Shown piece after piece: positions 54,983 to 63,225 of a DNA stretch of 64,000 bases. The DNA is from Bacillus sp. X1(2014). GTDB lineage: Bacteria > Bacillota > Bacilli > Bacillales_B > DSM-18226. Location of the stretch: contig NZ_VEED01000007.1 of NCBI RefSeq assembly GCF_007678255.1, positions 124,001 through 188,000 of the forward strand, given 5' to 3'. The first letter of the stretch is position 1. Each line of letters opens with the position of its first letter. The notes beneath the pieces are model-generated. The model made no database searches, was not told the DNA's origin, and saw only the letters and a list, made by a program, of their open reading frames with translations. A program made the position numbers and the translations under genes.

Positions 54983-56254
54983 TTAGCCTCCCTCTCTATT
55001 CATGTTTTTCATCTGACGCTTTTCCTTTATAAAAATCACGCCAATCAAGCCAAGTATCGAGAAAAAAACTGGAGCGATGAAACCGTAATAGTATCCATCG
55101 TCTAAACTATCTGAAGCAATCTGATAATGATTCAACACATATCCAAAAATGCTTGGCAGCAATACAGCACTTAAAAATCCACCCGTATTTGCAAACCCAG
55201 AAACAATACCAGATTCTATGATGGGAAAAGATTGACGAACGACAGCAAACGTTAAGGCGCTTGCCCCATACCCAAAGCCTATGATAAAGAAAAGCGTAAT
55301 AAGCAAGGAAAGGGGCGGATTTTCCCTAAATAAAAGAAAGGTAGACCAACTTAATAACATAATGATATGAACAACAACATAGGGACGTTTAATGGTTTCT
55401 AACCGGCTTGAAATCCAACTAGTTAGGGGAGCACCTATAAGTGCCCCGATAAGACCAACCATAATGAGTTGACTCGCATCTGAACGTGTCATTCCATAGA
55501 CATTCATCCCATAGGGCACTGCCCACGAACTGATAAATCCTACATACGCGCCGACAACCCCAAAGTGGCAAAAGAATAAAGCCCATGCCTGAGGATTTGA
55601 AAACATTCTTCGTAGTAAAACCAATGTTCTTTCACGTGGTATCTCATTTTTTAAAGATACCGTTTCATTAATAAGGATTTGTTTTGGTATTTTTAAGAGT
55701 ACCAAATAAAGGAGAATGCCGCACAGACATAATAAGAGCCCCGTTGAAAAAAATGCTGTCCTCCAACCAAGCAATACAATCCATGCGGAAAAAGGGACTG
55801 TCGCCAATAGGAAACCAAGACTTCCTGACATTCCCGCCAGACCAATTAAACGAACAAATTCCTTTACATTAAACCACTGACCCAAGATTAACACCATATT
55901 GACCCAGATGGTCGCATCTCCTGTCCCCGTCAATATTCTGGCAAAAAACAGGACAACTTCATGCGTACCAAGACTATAGATGATTGTACCTAAACCTGTA
56001 AGTATGGCACCTATAATGAGAAAAAAATTGGGGCCAAAACGATCAGCCATAATACCCATCGGGATTTGCAATCCAGTGTATACAAAAAATTGTATACTTG
56101 TTAGTAACCCAATCGTTGATGCTGTTACATTAAAATCCCTCATCACTTGTTCTGTAATAAGTCCAGGTGCGGTTCGTTGGCTCGCCATCAATAAATAAGT
56201 AAACAAGACAGTTGCAAATACAATCCATCTAAATGTGCTATTTTGTTTGTCCAA
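54983..56254 (-). CDS. MFS transporter
   Basis: 423 residues, twelve predicted helices, with the loop 2-3 motif MGIMADRFGPNFFLI and RILTGTGDATIWVNM. It starts at TTG (56254) with AGGAGTAGAAATCA upstream. It resembles the nitrate/organic-anion group of MFS carriers more than drug pumps. It lies beyond the LysR gene on the opposite strand, so a role in the neighbouring cluster is possible but not shown. Confidence 0.8.
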   Translation of the reverse strand: MDKQNSTFRWIVFATVLFTYLLMASQRTAPGLITEQVMRDFNVTASTIGLLTSIQFFVYTGLQIPMGIMADRFGPNFFLIIGAILTGLGTIIYSLGTHEVVLFFARILTGTGDATIWVNMVLILGQWFNVKEFVRLIGLAGMSGSLGFLLATVPFSAWIVLLGWRTAFFSTGLLLCLCGILLYLVLLKIPKQILINETVSLKNEIPRERTLVLLRRMFSNPQAWALFFCHFGVVGAYVGFISSWAVPYGMNVYGMTRSDASQLIMVGLIGALIGAPLTSWISSRLETIKRPYVVVHIIMLLSWSTFLLFRENPPLSLLITLFFIIGFGYGASALTFAVVRQSFPIIESGIVSGFANTGGFLSAVLLPSIFGYVLNHYQIASDSLDDGYYYGFIAPVFFSILGLIGVIFIKEKRQMKNMNREGG

Positions 56255-56528
56255 TGATTTCTACTCCTATTAGCTTTTACTCCTATATATATGGATTTTC
56301 TGTCACGGTAAAACAAGTTTTTTAAAAGCATTATATATATCACTCTACTTTTAATATAATTTTGTCTCTACTAAAGTTTCTATAATTATGTGAACAACAC
56401 TCCGATTCAACTTGCATTACCTCTAAACGTGGAAAAATTATCTTGAAATCTTGAAAATGTTTCAAAATTCCATTTATTAAATATTATTTGTATGATATTA
56501 TTTTAAAAAAAGAAGGGGTAAACAACAT

Positions 56529-57059
56529 ATGGAATCCACATTCTCATCAACAAAAACAACATCTAAGACAAAGGCCATTGTCATCAATGCACTTTTCATC
56601 GCATTAACTCTCGTTGCCACGATGTTCATTAACATCAAGCTCCCAATAATGGGTAACGGAGGGCTAATCCATCTGGGCAACGTGCCTCTTTTTATAGCAG
56701 CCTTGGTTTACGGCAAGAAAACAGGAGCCATAGCAGGAGCCTTCGGAATGGGCTTATTCGATCTTATCTCTGGCTGGGCTATTTGGTCCCCGTTTACATT
56801 TATTATCGTAGGTGCAATGGGCTTCATAGTCGGACTTATTTCTGAAAAAGTACCCGGCAATAAAATCTTTGTTAATAGTTTGGCAATTGCCACTGCATTA
56901 ATCATAAAAGTGGTTGGCTATTATTTTGCAGAAGTAATCCTTTATGGTAATTGGATACAGCCATTCGGCTCCATTCCTGGAAACATAATGCAGGTCGTAA
57001 TAGCGGGTATCATTGTAATACCTCTTGCAGAACGTTTAAAGAGTAGAGCTTTAAGATAA
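56529..57059 (+). CDS. ECF transporter substrate-binding S component
   Basis: A 176-residue membrane protein with about six helices. The N-terminal AIVINALFIALTLVATMFINIKLP and GGLIHLGNVPLFIAALVYGKKTGAIAGAFGMGLFDL match the ECF S-component fold (ECF-ribofla/HmpT/PdxU group). It would bind a vitamin and use the shared EcfAAT module, encoded elsewhere. AAGAAGGGG precedes the ATG. No riboswitch is recognisable in its 274-base leader, so the vitamin is unknown. Confidence 0.85.
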   Translation: MESTFSSTKTTSKTKAIVINALFIALTLVATMFINIKLPIMGNGGLIHLGNVPLFIAALVYGKKTGAIAGAFGMGLFDLISGWAIWSPFTFIIVGAMGFIVGLISEKVPGNKIFVNSLAIATALIIKVVGYYFAEVILYGNWIQPFGSIPGNIMQVVIAGIIVIPLAERLKSRALR

Positions 57060-57152
57060 CAAAATAGAAATAATTGTTTATTGTAGAAGTCTTTAGCAAC
57101 AAAAAAATATAGTGGACTAATTACTAGTCTTATGAGATTATTCAGAGAAAGG

Positions 57153-57320
57153 GTCGTCATCAGTTAGATGACGACCTTTTCTTCTGCTTTCTTTCAATGT
57201 TTTGGTCATCATTAACTTAATAACGACCTTTTCTTCTGCTTTCTTTCGGAGTTTTGGTCATCATCAGCTTAATGATGACCTTTTCAACTTCTGACTTTCG
57301 GAGTTTTGGTCATCATCAGC
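57153..57320 (+). repeat. 52-bp tandem repeat, second locus
   Basis: GACCTTTTC recurs at 57174, 57226 and 57278, an exact 52-base period. Hairpins within units are GGTCGTCATC/GATGACGACC (perfect), a degenerate middle copy, and GGTCATCAT/ATGATGACC. The unit is clearly related to that at 11905-12069, in the same orientation. The rest of the 57060-57689 spacer holds only a possible small remnant. Confidence 0.85.
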
Positions 57321-57398
57321 AATCTTGAAATAATCCAAACAACTTTCTGCGACAAAGTACGATCATCCACCATTAAAGAATATCAGAAAGATCAATAC

Positions 57399-57485
57399 CT
57401 AAACACCCCCATCAATAACTGTCAATGAGGACGGATCTGCTTTCATTGCTTCTATAAACGATGTCAGTTTTTTATCTAATACCAT
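57399..57485 (-). pseudogene. possible gene remnant or 28-residue peptide
   Basis: A minus-strand frame reads MVLDKKLTSFIEAMKADPSS then LTVIDGGV. The composition looks like real protein, but the RBS is weak (AAAAGGT next to the ATG). I do not recognise a parent family. It may be the 3' end of a lost gene. Confidence 0.25.
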
Positions 57486-57689
57486 ACCTTTTAATTATGG
57501 AATTGATTAATATATTCATTATCTATATAACATTCAGAATTACCAAATTTCTCTCAACTTAATGTAATACAAAACTTTTTTTATTCCTTTTGGTTATATT
57601 CTTCCATTCTTTTTTACTATTATTTAAAGTGCATTGTTTTTTGTAGCATAGAATTACATTCTATTACTATCTTTAAGGAGGGCAACTCA

Positions 57690-58304
57690 ATGAGTGAAAT
57701 TGTTTCAGCATTTCAAGAGATTCCAACCACGTGCATTTCTGACACGATGCAAGGACTAAATAATATGGATCCATTAATTAAACCATTAAAAGAGGAATAC
57801 AGAATAGCAGGTCGCGCCTATACGGTTAAAATGCCAGTTGGTGATAATCAATGCGTTTTACGTGCTATTCGTGAGGCCAAGCTAGGAGATATTCTCGTTG
57901 TCGATGCCAAAGGGGATACTTATCGGACCATTGCAGGAGATTTTATCCTTGGACTTGCACAAACATTAGGAATTACAGGAATCGTAACTGATGGGGTTAT
58001 TCGTGACATTCTTGGTGTAAAAAAGCTAAATTTTCCAGTTTTCTGCAAAGGTACGACTGTTGCAGCAAGCGCTAAGGGTGGTTGGGGAGAAGTTAACGTG
58101 CCGATATCTTGCGGCGGCACCTCAGTCAGTCCTGGAGACATCATTGTAGCGGATGCTGATGGGGTTGTAGTTATTCCGAAAGCGATCGAGGAAGAGGTAT
58201 TAAGGAAAGCAAAAGAAAAACTTGTAAAAGATCAAGAACGGTATGAGAAAGTTTCCGGTAAACCCGATGAAGTGATTCGTTATTTAGATAGTATGTTGAA
58301 ATAA
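57690..58304 (+). CDS. RraA-family protein (HMG/CHA aldolase-like)
   Basis: 204 residues with the RraA-fold motif GDILVVDAKGDTYRTIAGDFILGLAQTLGITGIVTDGVIRD, including the residues that bind Mg2+ and pyruvate in 4-hydroxy-4-methyl-2-oxoglutarate aldolases. The old name, demethylmenaquinone methyltransferase, is not supported. AAGGAGGGC precedes the ATG. It is monocistronic with a terminator, so no pathway context is available. Aldolase/decarboxylase or a regulatory role are both possible. Confidence 0.88.
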   Translation: MSEIVSAFQEIPTTCISDTMQGLNNMDPLIKPLKEEYRIAGRAYTVKMPVGDNQCVLRAIREAKLGDILVVDAKGDTYRTIAGDFILGLAQTLGITGIVTDGVIRDILGVKKLNFPVFCKGTTVAASAKGGWGEVNVPISCGGTSVSPGDIIVADADGVVVIPKAIEEEVLRKAKEKLVKDQERYEKVSGKPDEVIRYLDSMLK

Positions 58305-58317
58305 ATAGATGACCAAA

Positions 58318-58353
58318 AAGAAGGGAAATGGGACAGTGCCGTTTCCCTTCTTT
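58318..58353 (+). terminator. terminator of the RraA-like gene
   Basis: AAGAAGGGAAA pairs with TTTCCCTTCTT and is followed by a T-rich run. Confidence 0.85.
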
Positions 58354-58469
58354 GTTTATTTTTAAATGCCTTTTTTAGATTCCCAAGCCCTAATTTAGTA
58401 CTGGTACTAATAAAACATTTCTAATCATATTCTTATAAAAGAAAATAATTAGAAGGGGTGTAAGTTTAG

Positions 58470-59882
58470 GTGAAGAAAGTTAAGGTCCGTTTACAACCCA
58501 TTATTAGTAAGATAAACTTACCCACTGTTTTGAAAACAGCTATACTCCCAGGTGACTCTATTGAAAGATTATTTATTGCAACCCAGGTAGGAGAAATCTT
58601 TTACATAGGAAACGGAGCAGTAAGGACTTTTTTAGATATTCGCACGCGAATCATAAAACTTGGTCCTTCTGGTGGTTATGATGAACGGGGATTGCTGGGG
58701 CTGGCGTTTCATCCTGAATTTTATTATAACGGTCTTTTTTATCTACATTTCTCAGTAGCTGGGACACAGGGCCCAGGTGCTCTCACTGAAGGTTTTAATC
58801 CAAACCCATGTGATCCCAAAACGTTAAACCTAAAGTGGATCAATAGAGAAACACAATATGAACATATTGATACTGTTGAAGAATGGATTTTACAATCGAA
58901 TGGTCAACCTCAAAAACGACGGACATTACTTAACATAAGAAGACCATTTTTGAATCATAATGGGTTCAATAGTTTAAACTTTTCACCCGAAACAGGAAAA
59001 CTTGTTTTAACCACCGGAGATGGTGGCTCTGGCTATGATCCATTTAATTTAAGTCAGGATTATATGGAAATAGCCGGTAAAATAATTGAAATTGACGTTG
59101 CTAAGAATACATTTATCAATAATCCACCTGTAGTTACACGTTTTAACGAACTTCCTGCACCTATTCAGGAAACTCTTACGGTCATTGCCAAAGGGGTCCG
59201 CAATATACCAGGCATTTCATTCCAAAGATTTTATAACCAGTATATCAAATATGTGGGAAATGTCGGACAGGACCTGGTAGAGTCGATTTTTTCATTCGCT
59301 CATTATAAACCAATACCGGTTATTCAACTTGTTCAAGCTTCTTTAACAAACACCGAATCTGAACAAGAAGGATTTATTAACTTTGGCTGGCGAGGGTGGG
59401 AAGGTGCTTTTCCTACTTCAATTGTTAGGGGCTGCTCTGGAAAACCGAATTTGGATGAGAAAACCATTGCTTATTTCAATGAAGCAGTAAACACTTCAGT
59501 GAAGCGTCTTCAGCCTCTAACTAGTTATTTTCATAAAGATGTAAGGCCTGATAAGTTTGGAGGAACGGCTCTTACAGGAGTCCAGCCCTATATGGGGAAT
59601 AGAATCCCCGATTTAACAGGAAGTGTTGTGTTTACCGATCTAGCCAGGAAAGAAAAATCGCAATCTTTGGTTAGAGGGGTTTTAGCGTATACCAAGGTAA
59701 GAACAGATGGCAAACCAAATGATTATAGTGTGATTGAAACAGAGTATAATTTTGGGTCTCAGTCCGCTTATTATGTCGGTTTGGGAACGAATATGGATCA
59801 ATCCAGACTATACTTGGGGGTCTATGGTTCTATGAAAGTGACTGACCTTAACCAAGGTACTGTTTTTGAAATTGTTCCATAA
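58470..59882 (+). CDS. glucose/sorbosone dehydrogenase-like beta-propeller protein
   Basis: 470 residues resembling PQQ-dependent sugar dehydrogenases of the soluble type. Seen are GGYDERGLLGLAFHPEF (residues about 69-85), the FLNHNGFNSLNFSPETGKLVL stretch and TTGDGGSGYDPFN. There is no signal peptide, unlike most members, and Bacillus does not usually make PQQ. It may use another substrate or be a structural/regulatory propeller. It starts at GTG with AGAAGGGG upstream. Monocistronic. Confidence 0.8.
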   Translation: MKKVKVRLQPIISKINLPTVLKTAILPGDSIERLFIATQVGEIFYIGNGAVRTFLDIRTRIIKLGPSGGYDERGLLGLAFHPEFYYNGLFYLHFSVAGTQGPGALTEGFNPNPCDPKTLNLKWINRETQYEHIDTVEEWILQSNGQPQKRRTLLNIRRPFLNHNGFNSLNFSPETGKLVLTTGDGGSGYDPFNLSQDYMEIAGKIIEIDVAKNTFINNPPVVTRFNELPAPIQETLTVIAKGVRNIPGISFQRFYNQYIKYVGNVGQDLVESIFSFAHYKPIPVIQLVQASLTNTESEQEGFINFGWRGWEGAFPTSIVRGCSGKPNLDEKTIAYFNEAVNTSVKRLQPLTSYFHKDVRPDKFGGTALTGVQPYMGNRIPDLTGSVVFTDLARKEKSQSLVRGVLAYTKVRTDGKPNDYSVIETEYNFGSQSAYYVGLGTNMDQSRLYLGVYGSMKVTDLNQGTVFEIVP

Positions 59883-60052
59883 TTCTAAAATAAGTGCCAG
59901 TCACCTTGAAGGGTACATATGCTTTCATAACTTTCTCCTAACAAGTAATTTTAGTTTTTTAACAGCAATCGTTGGACCGATAGCAGGTGCCAGAATGAGT
60001 GCACTCGTGCAAGCCCATTGCCATACTAACAATATTTCACAAACTATTAAAG

Positions 60053-60085
60053 AAAAAAACCGTCAAGATAAATCTCGACGGTTTT
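60053..60085 (-). terminator. terminator beyond the SDR remnant
   Basis: AAAACCGTC pairs with GACGGTTTT around 11 bases, with seven T residues after it on the minus strand. It now ends the transcript of the MFS efflux gene. The preceding bases 59883-60052 show no supported gene. Confidence 0.75.
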
Positions 60086-60099
60086 ACCAATGTACTAAA

Positions 60100-60306
60100 T
60101 TAATAATCGGTCCAACCTGCATCCCCCGTAATAACTGTTCCACTAACATCAGAGGCTAGAAAAAGAGCTATATTTGCAATTTCTTCTGGTTTCCCTACAC
60201 GTGGATTTATTCCTAATCCAGCTTTAATGCGCCCCATACCAAATTCGTCAACTCCCGTCATTGAAGAACTGATATTTGTTTCAACGTTCGTAAAGTTAGG
60301 TAGTTT
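60100..60306 (-). pseudogene. 3' remnant of a short-chain dehydrogenase/reductase gene
   Basis: The minus strand encodes 67 residues ending a typical SDR: NVETNISSSMTGVDEFGMGR, then VGKPEEIANIALFLASD and ITGDAGWTDY before the stop. The N-terminal Rossmann part is missing. Its upstream edge overlaps the 3' end of the MFS gene by 11 bases and runs into a stop codon. It appears that insertion or deletion joined the MFS gene to a broken SDR gene. Confidence 0.75.
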
Positions 60307-61801
60307 TCAAGTCTCTTTGTTGTACCTTTTCCAAAGTAGCTTTGGATTCAAGTTCGGAAGCTTGTTTAACTTTCTTAATAAAGAAAGAAAGAATTAATCC
60401 AATGGTGCCAATCCCAATAATGACGAGGTATGCGTCATTAATCCCCTGAATAGTCGATTCCTTTATAAGCTGCCCTTGAGTCAAGCCCTTAGCAGCGGCA
60501 GTAGGAATCATGTCCTGCAGATGTGATTTTGTTCGGTCTGACATAACAGTAACAAGGAGTGAAGTCCCGACAGCACCGGCAACTTGCCGAATGGTATTGC
60601 TAATGGCAGTTCCGTGTGCACTTAACTGCTGTGGCAGTTGATTTAAGCCAGCGGTTTGTAGAGGCATCATCATTAAGGCCATCCCAATGCGACGCCCCGT
60701 TGACATCAGAACCAAAAAGGTATAACTTGTTGAGTCTGTCAAGTTGGTAAAGCCTAACGTTGTGGTAATCGTAATAACCATTCCAATAACAGTTAGCCAT
60801 TTCGCGCCGAACCGATCGAACAACTTCCCTGTAACTGGCATAAGGAAACCCATTATTAGTGCCCCTGGAAGAAGGAGAAGACCGGACTCAATCGCTGTAT
60901 AACCACGGATATTCTGAAGGTAGAGCGGAAGCAGCATCATGTCGGCATACATCACCATCGTAACCGCGATATTGATAATAGTTGTTAAGGAGAACATATT
61001 ATACTTGAATGCACGCAAGTCAAGCAGCGGATTTTGCGATTTCATCTGCTGCCATGAAAAGACTGCTAGGGCCAAGATTCCTACTGTGATCGTACTTAGT
61101 ACCTCCTTGTCTGACCATCCAAGGCTTCCAGCACGGCTAAAACCATAAAGCAAGGCTCCGAAACCAATGGTAGAGAGGGCAACACTTAGGATATCAAGTT
61201 TTGTCTTGATTTGATCGGATACATTTCGGAGATAAATGAATCCAAGTACAATAACAATAACCGCAAATGGAATCATTCCATAAAACATTGTTTCCCATTT
61301 GTAGTTTTCAATAATGTAACCGGCAATTGTAGGACCGATGGCCGGGGCAAAAATGATCGCAAGCCCGACCATCCCCATGGCCGCACCTCTTTTTTCGGGA
61401 GGAAATATGGTAAGAATGACGTTCGTAAGCAGCGGCATAATGATTCCTGCACCAGCCGCCTGAATCATACGTCCGGTCAATAATAAAGGAAATCCCGTTG
61501 CAATAGCAGAAACGATAGTCCCGGCTAGAAAGATAAACATCGACGCTTGAAAAAGCTGACGGGTGGTAAACCGCTGCATAAAGTAGGCGGTAATGGGAAT
61601 CAAAACACCATTTACCAGCATGTAACCTGTGGTTAACCACTGTGCTGTTGCAGCTGAGATTTTAAATTCAACCATCAGTTCAGGAGTAGCAACGCTCATG
61701 AGTGTTTGGTTTAATGTTGCAATGAAAGCACCTAATATCATAATGAACATAATAGGTCCTTTTTTTATCGAATTTGTGACAGTTTTAGCATTATTATTCA
61801 A
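60296..61801 (-). CDS. DHA2-family MFS multidrug efflux transporter (EmrB/QacA type)
   Basis: About 501 residues with fourteen predicted helices. Motifs: LNQTLMSVATPELMVEF near helix 1, WLTTGYMLVNGVLIPITAYFMQRF, and motif C-like GRMIQAAGAGIIMPLL...GPTIAGYI. I place the start at TTG (61801), four bases after AGGAGAGAA; the longer frame to 61864 has no RBS. It is divergent from a TetR gene, the common arrangement for drug efflux pumps. Substrates are unknown. Confidence 0.88.
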   Translation of the reverse strand: MNNNAKTVTNSIKKGPIMFIMILGAFIATLNQTLMSVATPELMVEFKISAATAQWLTTGYMLVNGVLIPITAYFMQRFTTRQLFQASMFIFLAGTIVSAIATGFPLLLTGRMIQAAGAGIIMPLLTNVILTIFPPEKRGAAMGMVGLAIIFAPAIGPTIAGYIIENYKWETMFYGMIPFAVIVIVLGFIYLRNVSDQIKTKLDILSVALSTIGFGALLYGFSRAGSLGWSDKEVLSTITVGILALAVFSWQQMKSQNPLLDLRAFKYNMFSLTTIINIAVTMVMYADMMLLPLYLQNIRGYTAIESGLLLLPGALIMGFLMPVTGKLFDRFGAKWLTVIGMVITITTTLGFTNLTDSTSYTFLVLMSTGRRIGMALMMMPLQTAGLNQLPQQLSAHGTAISNTIRQVAGAVGTSLLVTVMSDRTKSHLQDMIPTAAAKGLTQGQLIKESTIQGINDAYLVIIGIGTIGLILSFFIKKVKQASELESKATLEKVQQRDLKTT

Positions 61802-61863
61802 TTCTCTCCTACCCTTTCTAACTTGAATATAGACTTTTTTTACAATGTGTTTAATAATTAACA

Positions 61864-62009
61864 TTGTATAAATTACATTATATTAAGACCGTTGGTTATG
61901 ACAACAGACAATTTCTTGAGAAGTGTAAATTAGTTATCATTTATTTCAATTTTGTTGAGAAAACCGAAAAAAATAGACAGAACTTAAATTATTGTAAATT
62001 ACCAATTTA
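61864..62009. promoter_or_regulatory. divergent regulatory region with repeated TGTAAATTA motifs
   Basis: TGTATAAATTAC (61866), TGTAAATTAG (61924) and TGTAAATTAC (61993) recur between the efflux and TetR genes. The last forms TAAATT-ACC-AATTTA, a palindrome just before the TetR RBS. These are candidate TetR operators. Confidence 0.45.
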
Positions 62010-62027
62010 TAGGAAGAGTGGTTAGAC

Positions 62028-62627
62028 ATGAAAGATAATGAAAAGACGCGTGTAGATCCTCGGGTACTTCGTACACGCCAATTAATAAAAGACGCGTTAA
62101 TAGATTTGCTGCAGGAAATGGAAATAAATAAAATCACGGTTAACCGGATTGCTGAACGCGCAACCATCAACCGTGTTACATTTTATTTGCATTATCATGA
62201 TATACAAGACATGCTGGAGAAGATGGCGCAGGAAATGGCCGAGGATATTGAGGGCATTATGATGAGTACAACAACAAACATGAATTCCTCTGAAGAAATG
62301 GATTCGTTAAAACTTATAAACCTGCTTGAGCACATAGCCGAGAATGCCAAATTCTATAAAGTAGTTCTTGGTTCCACACGAACGCCTATCTTTACAGAGC
62401 GGTTATTAAAAATCCTTACGAAATCAATAACAGAGAGAACGGAGATCGACTCCATGCTCGCTACTACCGATATCCAAAGGGATATTGCTATTTGGCACGG
62501 TTCTTCAGCTCTTATAGGCACAATCGTAGCTTGGTTGCGTAAAGACATGCCTTATACACCGCAATTCCTTGCTAAGCAGATGTATATGCTTTTTCATTTG
62601 AATAACGATATTAGGAAAACAAAATGA
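62028..62627 (+). CDS. TetR/AcrR-family regulator
   Basis: 199 residues. The N-terminal HTH is recognisable (TRQLIKDALIDLLQEMEINKITVNRIAERATINRVTFYLHYHD). The C-terminal domain is helical (TetR_C type with YTPQFLAKQMYMLFH). AGGAAGAG precedes the ATG. It is divergent from the DHA2 efflux gene and probably represses it until a drug-like ligand binds. Confidence 0.9.
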   Translation: MKDNEKTRVDPRVLRTRQLIKDALIDLLQEMEINKITVNRIAERATINRVTFYLHYHDIQDMLEKMAQEMAEDIEGIMMSTTTNMNSSEEMDSLKLINLLEHIAENAKFYKVVLGSTRTPIFTERLLKILTKSITERTEIDSMLATTDIQRDIAIWHGSSALIGTIVAWLRKDMPYTPQFLAKQMYMLFHLNNDIRKTK

Positions 62628-63225
62628 AAAAAGCAATTACACCAGTTGGACTTTTTTGGTAATTGTTATCTACTGGCTTTTCATTCGCAATTAAAAATTG
62701 TCGATCTAAGAGAGTCTAGGGGATATGGTAGTAAGCAGATATTTATTTTGTTAGAATACTATTTTTAACCTATCTTCCATACTGGCACATAACTCTTGTA
62801 CCCGATTATTTAAGTACAAAAATTCAAATTCTTATTGGTGATTTTACAAAAAATGACGATCTTCTTGTTGAAGTAATTTCCCTTTTCCGTTCTTAAAATA
62901 AAATATTCAAATTTCGAGGTTTTTCCTATCAAATGGTATGAAAAATAGATTAGGCTGCGGAATAATGCGATTCCGCAGCCTTTTTGTGCGACGGCAGCCG
63001 CACCTTTTTTAAATAAGTATCTCAATATATTATTTTTCCCTGACGGTCAATGCTGAAATCCAGGATATATCACCTACAGTTCAATCCTTTTTTTCCCATA
63101 TAAAAATTTCTTATAAGTAAGTATAATTTTTTACAATTTTTATTATTCTGATAACCGCAGTATTCTTATCCGTATAGCATCTATTTAAAAATCTATAACG
63201 AATAATGAATGGGAGAGAATAGTAT
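62628..63225. other. 598-base spacer with two terminators
   Basis: No gene is seen. A weak stem (CAATTAC/GTAATTG) follows the TetR stop near 62636. A strong terminator lies at 62952-62984, with GTGCG/CGCAC and TTTTTT immediately after (62985-63011). The malic enzyme promoter must lie after 63012; I could not fix it. Confidence 0.5.
62952..62984 (+). terminator. strong rho-independent terminator
   Basis: GGCTGCGGAAT and ATTCCGCAGCC form a perfect 11-bp stem followed by TTTTT. A second, shorter hairpin with its own T-run follows directly. Confidence 0.88.

Noticed and set aside
56255..56528. Riboswitch before the ECF S-component gene
   Set aside because: No thiamin, FMN, preQ1 or cobalamin core motif is visible in the leader.
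59866..60159. 97-codon plus-strand frame after the propeller gene
   Set aside because: It overlaps the propeller 3' end, a terminator and the SDR remnant, has no RBS, and I see no domain. The stretch LTAIVGPIAGARMSALVQA looks protein-like but cannot be assigned.
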